A stretch of DNA of 64,000 bases. Origin: Chitinophaga rhizophila (GTDB taxonomy: Bacteria; Bacteroidota; Bacteroidia; Chitinophagales; Chitinophagaceae). The stretch is taken from positions 682,001-746,000 of the forward strand of contig NZ_JAICCF010000004.1 of the NCBI RefSeq assembly GCF_019492185.1, in the 5' to 3' direction. Made by a program: the position numbers and the translations under genes. Shown here in pieces: positions 8,369 to 20,400 of the stretch (position 1 is its first letter; every line of letters begins with the position of its first letter). The notes under the pieces were generated by a model. That model had not been told where the DNA came from. It searched no databases and saw only the letters and a list, made by a program, of their open reading frames with translations.

Positions 8369-10762
8369 TTAGTTGGCTCTGTTATTCTCAGACTGTCCAG
8401 TAGCCTTGCTTCTATAGTTTGATTTCTTCAGTCTGCCAAAGCTGTAGGTAGCAATGAATCTGAAGTAGTTGGTATTATAAGTTCTGTCATAGAATATTTC
8501 GGTTTGTCCTACGCCATAGGTACCGGATGCATTGGTATCATGAAAGATATCATTGGCGAGTATCCGCAATTTCAATGTATTCTTAAAGAAATCCTTTTCA
8601 ATACCTACTGTTACAGTAGACCGGCTTTTATCGTAGTAGAGCCCATAGTATTTATCGCCGAGGTACCAGGCCAGCACCTGCAGTTTAAACAGATCGTGTA
8701 CATTGAATGTATTGTTTGTATACAGGTAGATCTGCGGGCGTGGCCTTACAAATACGAAGTTGTATTTATTATCGATGAGTTTATTGTAGCTCAGGTTGAC
8801 AGTATTGGTGGAGGTCCAGCCTTTTACTGTTATTGTTTTGGCCAGGGAAGCAAAGTAGGTATGGCCTTTGTCCAGATTAATGGCTTTCAGCACATAGCTA
8901 TTAGGACTACTTCCCCTCAAGGCTGCAGCATCAATTGGGTCAATGGAATAGTTATAGCCAATCCTGAAATCAAACTTTCTGAAGTTGGCTCCCAGCTCAA
9001 AGGCGTGCACTTTTTCAGGAATCAGGGTTGGATTTCCTTCAATGGTTGTGAAGGGGTCCTGATATACTACGAATGGATTCAGTGCCTGATAACGTGGCCT
9101 GGTGATCCTGGAGGCGTATGACGCCCTTAATCTGAAGGACTTGCCAGCGGTAGTAGTCAGCAGCAGGTTGGGAAACAGGTTGAAGTAATTGTCTGATATC
9201 AGTTGTCCGCCGCTTACGCTGGTGTTCAGTTCATAGTTAGTCCATTCGCCTCTCAACCCCGCAGAGAAGTCTACTTTGGAAGAGATAGCGCCGTTAAAAT
9301 TGATATAGGCTGCGGGTATCTTCTCTATATACCTGAAATTATTGGACAATTCCTCATCCCGCTTGTATTCACCGCCATTGTCAGATATCACGAATGTGGT
9401 ACCGGATGATGTGTTTACATAGCTGAATTTTGCCCCGAGATCCAACCTGTTTTTGGTATTAAATACCTTTGAATAGTCTGTCTGTGTACTTGAAATAGTG
9501 ATTTTATGATCTACATTGTTCCGCAGATATCTGAACGACGCCGCAGTATTCACCACCCTGTTTTCATCGATGAAGTCATCGATATCTGAATTATAGTAAG
9601 AATACTGGCTCCCGATAAACAGTGTGGAGCCAAGGGTATCGATAGTACGGTTATAGTTTAAGGTAACAGAGTTATTGTGTTTGACGTCCTTTTTATCTAT
9701 ATCACTGGTGTAGAAGCTGTTATCCGCTTTAGTGAGGATGGTGTTTTTACTATCCTGTGAACCGCCCAGATCTTCCAGATAACCATTGTATTCCAGGGAA
9801 ATATTGTTCCGCTGATCGATATTATACTGCACTCCCAGGCCGTAATTGGAGAAGTTCTTAAATCGGCGGTTCCAGTCCGTCTGCAGGTCTGAACTGAGGT
9901 AATCGTCTGTAGCAGGTCTGGTTCTGGTAGTATGTAGTACTTCCCGGCTTTTTCCAAGTAGCAGTCCATAGTTGCCAATAAAGGCGAACTTACCCTTTGT
10001 ATATGTCAGGTCAAGAAATGTGTTGGTATTGCTACCAGCAAATTCGGAGGTTGTGACATACTGACTTACTGTACCCATGATGCCCTGAGTCGTGTTAGGC
10101 TTTGTAACGATATTGATCACAGCTTTACCCTCTGCATCATACCTTGAAGAAGGGTTGGAAATGATTTCAATCTTCGCTATCTGGGATGCAGGTATAGCTG
10201 ACATGCGTTCAGGCGTTATCTGTTTACCATTGAGGTAGATAATAGCCTCTCCTTTACCAAAAACGGAAATGCGGCCATCATTCACGACAATATTAGGAGA
10301 CCTCGATAGTATCTCATTAACGGAGCTGCTGGTAGCTAATACTGTATTAGCTACATTGACGTCTATATTGCCATTGGGATTGTATTTAATCAGGGCTGCC
10401 TGGCTTTTTACCTGTACCTCGTTTAACTGGAACCGGCCATGCTTAAGTTCAATGGTACCGAGATCCACCAGTTCCTGACCATTGTAGCTTACACGGATAA
10501 TGGTATCTGAGAATAAGAGAGAGGTCAGTTTCAAGAGGAACTCACTTCTGTTAATGTCTTTTACCTCGAAGACGCCATTCATGAAAGCCCCTCCTTTGAT
10601 TAGTGAGGAATCAGTATTCAGCAGGATGACATTTCCCATCAATGGTTCATTGCTGGCATTGATCACCTTTCCGGAAACAGCACGGATTTGTTGTGCATTA
10701 GCTATGGAGGATAAACAAAACAGGATTAATACGCTGGTTAATCTGATAATGGAAAAGTTCAT
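8369..10762 (-). CDS. Outer-membrane beta-barrel receptor, TonB-dependent-receptor-like (OMP_b-brl type)
   Basis: 797 aa. A signal peptide ends at ANAQQ (about residue 24). A carboxypeptidase-regulatory-like beta-sandwich follows (about 30-110), then a plug-like region with NEILSRSPNIVV, GKGEAIIYLNGK and IEIISNPSSRYDAEG (about 145-215), and a long barrel rich in alternating aromatic strands to the C-terminus. This organisation is common in Bacteroidota outer-membrane receptors. I could not identify a TonB box. It sits between the reductase-bearing PKS and the thioesterase with gaps of about 30 bp, inside the biosynthetic operon. It may take up the product (siderophore-like use), help it cross the outer membrane, or act as an immunity or sensing receptor. 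The sequence does not choose among these. Confidence 0.93.
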   Translation of the reverse strand: MNFSIIRLTSVLILFCLSSIANAQQIRAVSGKVINASNEPLMGNVILLNTDSSLIKGGAFMNGVFEVKDINRSEFLLKLTSLLFSDTIIRVSYNGQELVDLGTIELKHGRFQLNEVQVKSQAALIKYNPNGNIDVNVANTVLATSSSVNEILSRSPNIVVNDGRISVFGKGEAIIYLNGKQITPERMSAIPASQIAKIEIISNPSSRYDAEGKAVINIVTKPNTTQGIMGTVSQYVTTSEFAGSNTNTFLDLTYTKGKFAFIGNYGLLLGKSREVLHTTRTRPATDDYLSSDLQTDWNRRFKNFSNYGLGVQYNIDQRNNISLEYNGYLEDLGGSQDSKNTILTKADNSFYTSDIDKKDVKHNNSVTLNYNRTIDTLGSTLFIGSQYSYYNSDIDDFIDENRVVNTAASFRYLRNNVDHKITISSTQTDYSKVFNTKNRLDLGAKFSYVNTSSGTTFVISDNGGEYKRDEELSNNFRYIEKIPAAYINFNGAISSKVDFSAGLRGEWTNYELNTSVSGGQLISDNYFNLFPNLLLTTTAGKSFRLRASYASRITRPRYQALNPFVVYQDPFTTIEGNPTLIPEKVHAFELGANFRKFDFRIGYNYSIDPIDAAALRGSSPNSYVLKAINLDKGHTYFASLAKTITVKGWTSTNTVNLSYNKLIDNKYNFVFVRPRPQIYLYTNNTFNVHDLFKLQVLAWYLGDKYYGLYYDKSRSTVTVGIEKDFFKNTLKLRILANDIFHDTNASGTYGVGQTEIFYDRTYNTNYFRFIATYSFGRLKKSNYRSKATGQSENNRAN

Positions 10763-10794
10763 ACGTTCATTTGTTTAATAGGTCGCTTGTTTAC

Positions 10795-13700
10795 CTAGCG
10801 GACAGGCTGGGCTAGTGGCTGCAGAAAACCTTCTTCTATACAGTGGTGGACAATATTTTTCAGGTAAACTGCTCGGTCATAAGTGGTATCTGATGTTATT
10901 TTGTGTAAGGTTAACCGGGTCGCGTCTGCAACTACTTTATAGTTGCTCTCTTTTCTTGTTTTGTCGTAGGCCCCGTGCTTCATAAGGCTGTTCGCATGGT
11001 CTTTAGAAGTACGCTGCCACTCTTCCAGGTAGGCTGAAAACGCACTATCTTCCATCTTTGATATATGCAGACCATTTGCTTCACAAGCATTGATAATCTC
11101 TTCAATACTGAAGCCTTTTTCATATATGAGGTGGAATGTCTGCAGCAGTTCATGCTGATAGACAGACAAGTCGCAGATTGACTTTGCCAGGACGTCAACA
11201 GGAACGACTCTCATATTCAGATTATAATGAAGGAACTCATCCGAATAATGCCCTACTTTGGTAACCATCTGCAGTTTCAGGTACATGAGGTTCTTGCTCA
11301 TGTCAAAGCGGGAGTAGCCGTCATTGAACCTGCCACCAATATTGGGTATGCGGAAAATATTAACGTTCATACGGGATAACTGATGGGTTCTCATATATGC
11401 TTCAGCACGCAGTTTGGTTGCGGAATGTATGAAGTTCGTGGTATCCTGGCCCAGGTCCAGATCAGTTTCATAAAAGGCTTCAATATGACCTGGCATCTTA
11501 TTACCCACGACACCAATGGTTGAAATATAGTTAAAATATTCCACATTGTTAGACACTGCCCAGTCAAAAATATGCTTTGTACCCACATAGTTAATATGTT
11601 CTTCAACAGGGACATTCCCTACGAAGGCCGGAGAGCCCGCAGCATGGTAGACGGCATTTACGTTTTTAAGCAGACGAAGGTCGCTTACACCCTCCATGAA
11701 TATCGCCGGATCATATAGATCGCCTGTTATCACTTTGATATTGTCTGCCGGTACGGTACCAAAATATTCATTATAGATATGACTGAACCGGGCGGCAGCC
11801 TGAATCTGATCTTCTCCTCTAACCAGGCACCAGATTGTGCCGTCGGTGGTCTCTTCCATTTTCCTGACAAGGAACGCGCCTAGCAGACCCGTAGCGCCTG
11901 TTACCAATATATCTTTGATCACGGCTTTTGGTGGAACAGGTCGCTGCTCTAGGTTGTCAACTAGCTTTCTGTAGTTGCGTTCTCTGTCGTCCGCCGATAC
12001 TATTGCTGTTTGCTCCGGTTCCTGCTTAACAGATCCACCCATGCGCTGTTGCAGGGTGTCTGACAGTTGTTCCAATGTAGCAACAGCAAACATCTCCTCG
12101 TAAGTAACATAACTACCATTAAAAGCCTTATCAAGCGCTTCCAGCATATCAAGTCCGGAAAGCGAATCGCCCCCCAGTTCAAAGAAGTTATCTGTCAAAG
12201 CTATATCTTCCTCCGTCTCCAGCACCTGCTGCCATATGATCTTAATGCGCTGCCTGATTTCTTCCAGACTTAGCAGCGGAGGCTCACCTGATTCGATAAC
12301 CGGGGTTGGTGTCTGCGAAGCGGGAACAAGACTCCGTACATTCTCAGGCCATATCCTGCTGAGGTCAAACATAGGGATAGGTAACCCATGATACAAGACA
12401 GGAACATTCTGGACTTTGAGCGGATTGTAGCCAGCTGACAGTAATTCACGGTAAAGTTGGTACCGGTCATATGCAGACAGTTGTCCGGAGATACTGCCTT
12501 GGAACTCCTCTTTTCCTGCAAAGCTGATGATGATCACTTTCTTCTCCTGCCGGATTTTGGAGAGATATGCCTCAAATGCCGTCTTATTGAAAACGTTATT
12601 ATTTTCTTTTATAAGTGTTGGATTATGAATAATATCCGCAGGCTGGATCCGGTTATGTAACAGATCCTGGAGCACCCCTTCCCCTTGCCTTGCTACTACC
12701 TGCACCTTGAAAGTGAGTAGGTATTTATAGATTGTATATTGGAAAAGTACGTTGAGCAGCTTTTTACGCTGGAAATCTGCGGGAGCATACTTGTTTCTGG
12801 TTACATCGGCCCAGCAGCTTCTGATGAGAAGGTTTTCTTCCAGGATCTCTTCGATGAGCGCAAGATCATAATCTATCAGGTCCAGATCCATCAGCAGGAA
12901 CAATGTTTCATTCGTCGCTGCCGCAGCTGGTTCCTGTAACAAGTCCATCAGCTCTTTCTTTTCCGAAAAGATCAATCCTTCATTCACCTTACCTGCATGG
13001 TAAAGTCTGTTGACTTTTCGGCTGAATAGACGAAGATCAGTATCATCTGCCAGACTGCCGGCGAGTTGTTGCTTAAGCTGGGCTAAGCGCGCCGGAGAAC
13101 GTTCTCCGATCTGCAAAAAATGTACGGGCTTATCAACAGGTTCTTCCAGCTGCTCACCGTGTGCAATAATCATATGCACATTTGTACCGGTCAGGCCAAA
13201 ACTACTGACGCCTCCACGGCGCAAACCGTTAATAGTAGGCCATGGTTCAGCAGTACGTTGCACCCTGACAGGACTACCTTGTTCGTCAATGTGTTCATTA
13301 ATCGTCTGAAAGTTTGCCTGAGGGGGCATTATGCCGGTATGCTGTGCAGCTAACAGACGAAGTACCCCTGCAAGTCCGCTGAGCGTGTCCAGGTGGCCTA
13401 TCTGCCCTTTAAAGGAGCTGATACCGCATACAGTACCTGCTACCCCTCTTTCGCGGAACGCACTGGTAATAGCGCTAAATTCAATAGGATCGCCAAGAAT
13501 AGTACCCGTACCATGGGCCTCTATAAACCCGATCTCAGCCGGGTTGACACGCGCGTGTTCCCAGGCTTTAAGGATTACCTCCTTCTGAGCATCTGCACTA
13601 GGCGCAGTAAGACTGGAAATTCTGGCACCTCCGTGATTAACCGCACTGCCTTCAATGACGCCATATATGGGATCTTTATCTCTCCGGGCGTCCTCCAGCC

Positions 13701-14397
13701 GTTTCAGGATGACACAAATGACTCCCTCCCCATTCATCATACCATCTGCCGCGGCATCGAAGGGCCGGCATTGTTCAGTTTTTGACATGACTACAGTGTT
13801 CTTCAATGTATCCTTTGTCGTAGCACTGAATTTTACGCCCGCAGCCATAGCCATGTCGCATTCCTTCAGGTGCAGACTCTGACAAGCGTTATGTAAAGCA
13901 ACCAATGAGGAAGAACAGGTTGTATGTACAGAAATTACTGGTCCTCGCGTATCAAGAAAGTTAGCAACTCTGGTTCCCTCTATACCAGTAAGATTGTCAA
14001 AATCACTTCCAGCATCATCCAGGAAGCGGTTATAGGCAGAGGTAGCCGCTGTATAAAAGATGCCGGTATTGGAACCCTTCAGGACTTCAGGAGTATACCC
14101 TGCATCGTAGAAAGCGCGGATAGCATGAAGCAGGAAATACCGATGCTCAGGAAACATCCTGATGGCTTCTCTACGAGTGATATCAAAAAAAGCCGGGTCA
14201 AACAGGTCGATCCTGTCCAGATATCCTCCACTTGCCATTGGCACATCGCCAAAGCGGTCAGTGATGTCTTTCATTCTATTGTCAGACAGTGGCCGAATAA
14301 ACGTATTATTATTGCTAAGTGAGCCTATCAGTTCTTTCCAGGAACTGATCTCTGGCAGTTCAAATGAGAGGCCTATGATTGCAATGGATTCATTCAT
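10795..14397 (-). CDS. PKS module: KS, vestigial AT, ACP, thioester-reductase-like domain
   Basis: 1200 aa. KS occupies residues about 1-425 with an intact Cys-His-His set: the Cys in HTTCSSS near 161, EAHGTGT, and KGQIGH. About 430-700 resembles a KS-AT linker plus an eroded AT: FLLMDLDL sits where the AT start is expected, and no GHSxG nucleophile motif is present. ACP follows with GGDSL near 741. The C-terminal domain (about 825-1200) is an extended SDR of the thioester-reductase kind, with GATGLLG near 832 and an STIGVVG segment. At the expected YxxxK position it reads HSATK, so the catalytic Tyr looks replaced by His. By position it receives the chain from the NRPS at 14430-20714. Reductive release to an aldehyde or alcohol would be the textbook role; the Tyr loss makes non-reductive release (for example Dieckmann-type cyclisation) a real alternative. 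Confidence 0.93.
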   Translation of the reverse strand: MNESIAIIGLSFELPEISSWKELIGSLSNNNTFIRPLSDNRMKDITDRFGDVPMASGGYLDRIDLFDPAFFDITRREAIRMFPEHRYFLLHAIRAFYDAGYTPEVLKGSNTGIFYTAATSAYNRFLDDAGSDFDNLTGIEGTRVANFLDTRGPVISVHTTCSSSLVALHNACQSLHLKECDMAMAAGVKFSATTKDTLKNTVVMSKTEQCRPFDAAADGMMNGEGVICVILKRLEDARRDKDPIYGVIEGSAVNHGGARISSLTAPSADAQKEVILKAWEHARVNPAEIGFIEAHGTGTILGDPIEFSAITSAFRERGVAGTVCGISSFKGQIGHLDTLSGLAGVLRLLAAQHTGIMPPQANFQTINEHIDEQGSPVRVQRTAEPWPTINGLRRGGVSSFGLTGTNVHMIIAHGEQLEEPVDKPVHFLQIGERSPARLAQLKQQLAGSLADDTDLRLFSRKVNRLYHAGKVNEGLIFSEKKELMDLLQEPAAAATNETLFLLMDLDLIDYDLALIEEILEENLLIRSCWADVTRNKYAPADFQRKKLLNVLFQYTIYKYLLTFKVQVVARQGEGVLQDLLHNRIQPADIIHNPTLIKENNNVFNKTAFEAYLSKIRQEKKVIIISFAGKEEFQGSISGQLSAYDRYQLYRELLSAGYNPLKVQNVPVLYHGLPIPMFDLSRIWPENVRSLVPASQTPTPVIESGEPPLLSLEEIRQRIKIIWQQVLETEEDIALTDNFFELGGDSLSGLDMLEALDKAFNGSYVTYEEMFAVATLEQLSDTLQQRMGGSVKQEPEQTAIVSADDRERNYRKLVDNLEQRPVPPKAVIKDILVTGATGLLGAFLVRKMEETTDGTIWCLVRGEDQIQAAARFSHIYNEYFGTVPADNIKVITGDLYDPAIFMEGVSDLRLLKNVNAVYHAAGSPAFVGNVPVEEHINYVGTKHIFDWAVSNNVEYFNYISTIGVVGNKMPGHIEAFYETDLDLGQDTTNFIHSATKLRAEAYMRTHQLSRMNVNIFRIPNIGGRFNDGYSRFDMSKNLMYLKLQMVTKVGHYSDEFLHYNLNMRVVPVDVLAKSICDLSVYQHELLQTFHLIYEKGFSIEEIINACEANGLHISKMEDSAFSAYLEEWQRTSKDHANSLMKHGAYDKTRKESNYKVVADATRLTLHKITSDTTYDRAVYLKNIVHHCIEEGFLQPLAQPVR

Positions 14398-14429
14398 AAA
14401 ATAATCATTGTTAATTGGGTAACAGCAAA

Positions 14430-17400
14430 CTAAAATTTCAGCACCTCAGACATGGTATTGTCTGCAATTTCCTCCAAGCCTCCCGGCCGGATAAAAGCAG
14501 CAAAGTCTCTGATTGTATTATGGGTAAACAGATCAACAATATTTACTGCGATGCCCATTTCCTGTTCTATGCGTTGCCGCAGTTTGAGAACCGTAATGGA
14601 CGTACCGCCTAATTCAAAGAAATTGTTACGGACACCTATTACTTCAAGGTGTAAGACCTCTTTCCAGATGGCCGCCAGTTGTTGTTCTTCAGGACCTTCA
14701 GGCAGCTCAAATTCAACCGCCTGTGTTTGTACATCTATAGGCCATGGTAATGCCTTTTTATCTGTTTTGCCGTTCAGGGTCTGTGGCAGCGCCTCCATTT
14801 CTACAAAAAGCGCCGGAACCATATATTCTGGCAGTAGTTTTTTCATGTGTGCAAGCAGCGCTTCTTTGACATATGCTTCGCCAGGCACTATGTATGCCAC
14901 CAGCTGTCTGCTTTCGTCATTAGCCCCTTTTGCCAATACAGTGGCATCCTTTATTCCTTCAGCCCGAAGTAATACGGCCTCTACTTCGCCAGGTTCTATA
15001 CGGTAACCACGGATCTTTACCTGATCATCTTTCCTACCAAAAAATTCTATACTTCCATCAGGCAGCCATCTTCCAAGATCACCGGTTCTGAACATCTGCT
15101 GTCCTGCGTGAAAAGGATCCGCCACAAACTTTTCAGCCGTCAGAGCCGGTCTGTTCAAATATCCGGCTGAAACACCTGCTCCTGAAATGCATATTTCACC
15201 TATTGCTCCAACAGGAGTCAGTTGCACCGTCTCAGGATACAGCAGATAAACCGATCTGTTAGCGATTGGTTTTCCAATAGGCAGTATGTGGTCAATTGCT
15301 GCCACTTTATGGTAGGTGGCACAAACAGTAGTCTCTGTCGGGCCATAAGTGTTGTAAATGGCTACCTTCTCCCACAAGTTGCTGATATAAGTTGGTTTCA
15401 GCACATCTCCCCCGCTGATAAGCGCTCTGAAAGCAAATGAGTACTTGTCGTACACACTGTTCAGATGCTGAAGCACAAATGGATTTGTACTTAATATGGA
15501 TATCCTGTAGTCTTCACACAATTGGAATAACTGATCGATATCGTTTTGTCCGTTATAGATGACTACTGCACCGCCGCTTATAAGCATTGGAAATATTTCT
15601 TCCATTGAAGTGTCGAATGCAATACTCGCCTGTTGTACAATACTGTCTTCTGCCGTCAATTGAAAATAAGCCCTGAACGTAAAAGCATAGTCTGCCAGCG
15701 ACGCATGTCTTATCAAGACGCCCTTTGGTTGTCCCGTAGACCCTGAAGTGTAGATTACATAAGCCAGATCTTCACCGGTGACTTCTGAAGTAAAACTTTT
15801 TCCATACGTTTCCTTTACCGCAACAAATGCACCCACAAAATTGTCATTGATAACAAGAGAGGCATTACAATCGTTGTAAATGAAACCTTTATGTGCATCA
15901 GGGTATTGTGGATTGACGGGTACATGCACTGCGCCTGCCTTCATTACACCCAGCATTGCGATAATCATCCAGGCGCAACGTTCCATCTCTACAACAACAA
16001 AATCACCCTTTTGTATATGATGATGTTGCTGCAGATAATCCGCGAACTGATTACTGTATTCTTCCAGTTCGGCGTAACTAATTTCCTTTTCCCTATCTAC
16101 CAGAGCGGCCTTTTGCGCATGCCTGGCTACCTGCTTACGTAATAGTTCCGGAATGGTTGCGGCAACTTTGTACGGCGTCTCGCTTACACTGAACAAAGAG
16201 AGTATTTTTTCCTTTTCAGTGGTTGAGATCAATTCTGTATTCCCGGTCGCCTGATCAGGATGTTGCAGAAAAGCTGATAGTACCTGGTCCATATACTCCT
16301 GGAATTGCTCCAGGCTAATGTCCGGCCTTAACATATTTCTCAGACTATAAGTAAGTCTGACAGTATCTCTGGACACTATCACATCGATATCAAAGTCTGT
16401 ATTTGTGGCTTCGTATGACGTTACATTTAATCTTTTTTCACTAAACGACTTACCTGCAGCACCGCTAACAGTCCCGAGGTTGTTATAGATATGGAAGTCT
16501 GCATAATTAAATAGAATATCGAAGAATGGAGCGCCCACGCTCGATTTTTCATTAGTTACACGGGCAATCTCATACAATGTCAGCCGCTCTTTGGAACGTA
16601 GATCACTGAGTTGTTGTTCTATGTTTTTAAAGTATTCAATCCATGATAAATGGTGAGAGTTCTGAAGGCGGTTTCTAACAGGTATGGTGTTCAGGAAACA
16701 GCCCAGTATTTTGTCGCCGTCTTCTATCACAGGTCGGTTGTTCGTCACCATACCCAGCACAAAATCTTCTTCGCAACTTAATACTTTGAGCACATAAGTC
16801 AACGCACCATAAAACACTGTTTTAAGAGATATACCTTCAGTACGACATTTCTTTTTTAGCTTGTAGATAAATTCTGTATCATATTGCTTAGTATACCCCT
16901 TAACCGTTCCGATATTCCTGAAAATATTCAGTCGTTTATAGTCTGATAGTTCCTGCTTCCAGAAACCGATAGTATCAGCATTATGCTTCTCGTACAACTC
17001 TTCAATTACAGCGTCTCGATAGGTAGACTTTAACGGTTCAATTGGCAAAGCAAGTTGTTGCTCTATCTGTTGATAAGTTTGTATCAGTTCGGTATTAAGG
17101 GAAGCTACACTCCATCCATCCAGAATAGCATGATGAAACTGTAGCACTAGCATATCCATTTCCTGCGACAGTCGAAATACATCAGCTCTCCACATATTAG
17201 TACTGGTGTTAAATGGGCGCTGACGCTCGCTGACCATAAACTCTCTGATATGCTGTTCCTGTGCTGATGACTCGTGATTACGCAGATCATGGTATTCAAT
17301 GTCAAAACTGATCGATTCATCCACTATCTGAACTTCCTCACCATAGGTCGTTAAGTCAAAATGTGTACGCAGCGTTGCATGCCTCGATACTAGTCGCGAG

Positions 17401-20400
17401 AACGCCTCCCGGAATAATACAGGGTCTGATGCCGGCATGTGAAATACGAACTGGTCATGGTATACTCCTGCCTGCGGGTTCAGCGTAGAGAGTATCACCA
17501 TCCCTTTCTGAATATCGCTCATCGGGTATACATCTGCTGCACCTGGTATCTGTGGAAGTATACGCTCTCGCAAACTGTCTACACGGGCAGTAATCTCTTC
17601 TTTGATCCGGCTACGGCTTGCATGCGCCAACAGCTGATCTTCCAGCAATACGCTTAATTGTGCGATGGTGCCGGCTTCATATAACTGACCAATCGTCAGT
17701 GTAACGTTAAATACTTTGTTAACCCTGCTGATCAAACGGATCGATAAAATGGAGTCGCCGCCTATCCGGAAGAAGTTATCGTGTATACCTACCTGTGTGA
17801 TGCCTAATACCTTCATCCAGATCTCTGCCAGCCGCTGCTCATTGTCTGTGCGAGGCGCGACATAACTATCTGAACTATTCAATACTGGCTCCGGCAATGC
17901 CTTGCGGTCCAGCTTTCCACTGACTGTCAGCGGGAAGCTCTCCATCGTTGTAATTACCCCCGGTACCATGTACTCCGGCAACCGCGCGGATAGGTATGCA
18001 TACAATTCATCCTGATCATAACCTTCGGCAGGTATCACATAGGCGGCCAGGTATCGGTGCGCGCCCTCTCCCTTCACTACTACAACACCTTGTTCTACGT
18101 ATGGACTCTCCTCCAGCTTTGTCTCTATCTCTCCTAGTTCTATACGGTTACCACGGATCTTCACCTGGTGATCTATCCTACCCAGGTAGGCAATCTCTCC
18201 ATCCGGTAACCATTTAGCCAGATCTCCGGTACGGTATATCCGTTCGCCAGCACGGAACGGACTAGGAATGAATCGCTCGGCACTAAGTGCAGGCTTATTC
18301 AGATAACCTGCTGCCACCTGCACGCCTTCTATCAGCAGTTCACCAGGTACACCTATAGGCTGCTGTTGCAGTTGCTCGTCCACAATGTAAATACGGGTAT
18401 TTGCAACCGGCTTTCCTATCGTTACGTTTACTGCATTTGTCAGTTCTACAAAGGTCACATCAATAGCTGCCTCCGTCGGACCATAAAGATTGTACAACCT
18501 AACACCTGGCAACCGCCGCTTGAAGTCTGCCACCATTGATGCAGGTAAGGCTTCCCCACTGCATACCACATGTTGCAGGCTATCGCACTTACCTGGCTCC
18601 AGCTGTTCCAGGAAGATGCCCAGCATTGACGGAACAAAGTGTAATACCGTAATCTGTTTATTATAAATCAACTCCTGCAGATATGCAGGATCTTTATGTC
18701 CTTCCGGTTTGGCAAATACCAGCTCACTACCCGTGATCCCTGGCAACAACAATTCCCACACCGATACGTCAAATGTATAAGGCGTCTTTTGCAGGATAAT
18801 ATCGTCTGCTGTGATACCGAGTTCATCGCGCATCCATAACAGGCGATTGTATAAACCGGCATGGCTGTTCAGCACTCCTTTAGGTTCGCCGGTAGAACCG
18901 GAAGTATAGATGGCATAAGCATAAGTGCCATCAATACGATATTGGCTGTCATAGTTAGCCCGTACCTGTACAAACCTCTCCATAAACGCAGCATCTATGC
19001 AAACCTTATAACGGCTGTCTGCCTGTATATAACTGATCCTTTCTTCTGGATAATGCATATCTACTGGGACATAGGCAGCCCCTGCCTTCAGGATACCGAG
19101 TATAGCTACCAGCATGTCGGTACTGCGATCCAGGCGGATGCCCACCAATTCTTCTGCTCCTATTGTATACTGCTGATGTAGGTAGTCTGCCAGCTGTCCG
19201 GTCATTTCATTCAGCATACCGTAGCTAAGCTGCGCATTCCCATCAGATACTGCAATGCGTTCCGGCGCTGTGGATACTTGCTCTTCAAACAAGTCCAACA
19301 CCACTTTGTCCGCATATGCTGTGTCGGTAGCATTGAAATTATTTATCTGATCCTGATCATCGGCAGACAGGAATTTTGTCATATTTATTTTCGCATCTGG
19401 TGTACTTAAGTACACAGACAACACCTCTTCAAGATACCCTTGTATCTTTTCCAGGGTAATACCTGGAGTAAGCACTCTGGTAGACTTATAATGTAGTTCT
19501 ATCGAATCGTCTGTACCGTCGATCAGGTTAATATCAAGATAAGTATTAGTTGCCTCGTAAGACCGTAGTTTGATATTCTTCTGCTTCTTCAGATGTTTTG
19601 CCTCAGTAGAAGATAGTGACAGCTCTTTGTAGATATTATAGAAATCAATGTAGTTGAAAAGAATATCGAAAAACGGATTCTCTGCTCCCATTTTCTTTCC
19701 GGAAATGCGGGATATCTCATAAAGAGTGGAACGGTCCTTTGTCTTAAGTACCGTCATATCAGCTTCAATTGCCCGGAAGTATTCCAGCCAGGTAAGGTCT
19801 TTGTAGTTACCAAAAGCTAGACGCATAGGCAATGTATTCAGGAAGCAGCCTAATACCTTGTCACCATCTTTTATCACCGGTCTTGTATTCGAGACAATAC
19901 CGCAAACGAAGTCGTCTTCTCTTGCAAGCACTTTCAGTACGTAAGTAAATGCTCCGTAAATGACATTCTTGTAAGATACCCCGTCCTTTACCACCTGCTC
20001 TTTCAATTGCCGGGTCATTTCACGGGAAAGATGCTTCCTGTATTCATCAAATACTGGTACCGACGTGAAAATATTGAGTTTATTATAGTCTTCCAGTTTC
20101 TCTTTCCAGAACTCTATGGTCTTCACGTTATTACGTTCGGCTATCTCTTCTACAATGGCATCTTTGACCGATGCCTGTAAAGGTGCCGGCCGATAATCAC
20201 TATCGCTTTGCAGCGCTGCATAGATGTTGAACAATTGCGTGTTAAATGATGCCATGCTCCAGCCATCCAGTATAGCATGGTGGAATTGTATCAAGTAAAG
20301 GCTATTAATATCATCCAGGTCAAAGAGGTTAATCCTCCAGAGTGGGGCTTGTTTAAAGTCATATGGCTTATAGCGGTCTTCCAGCATGAAATCACGTATA

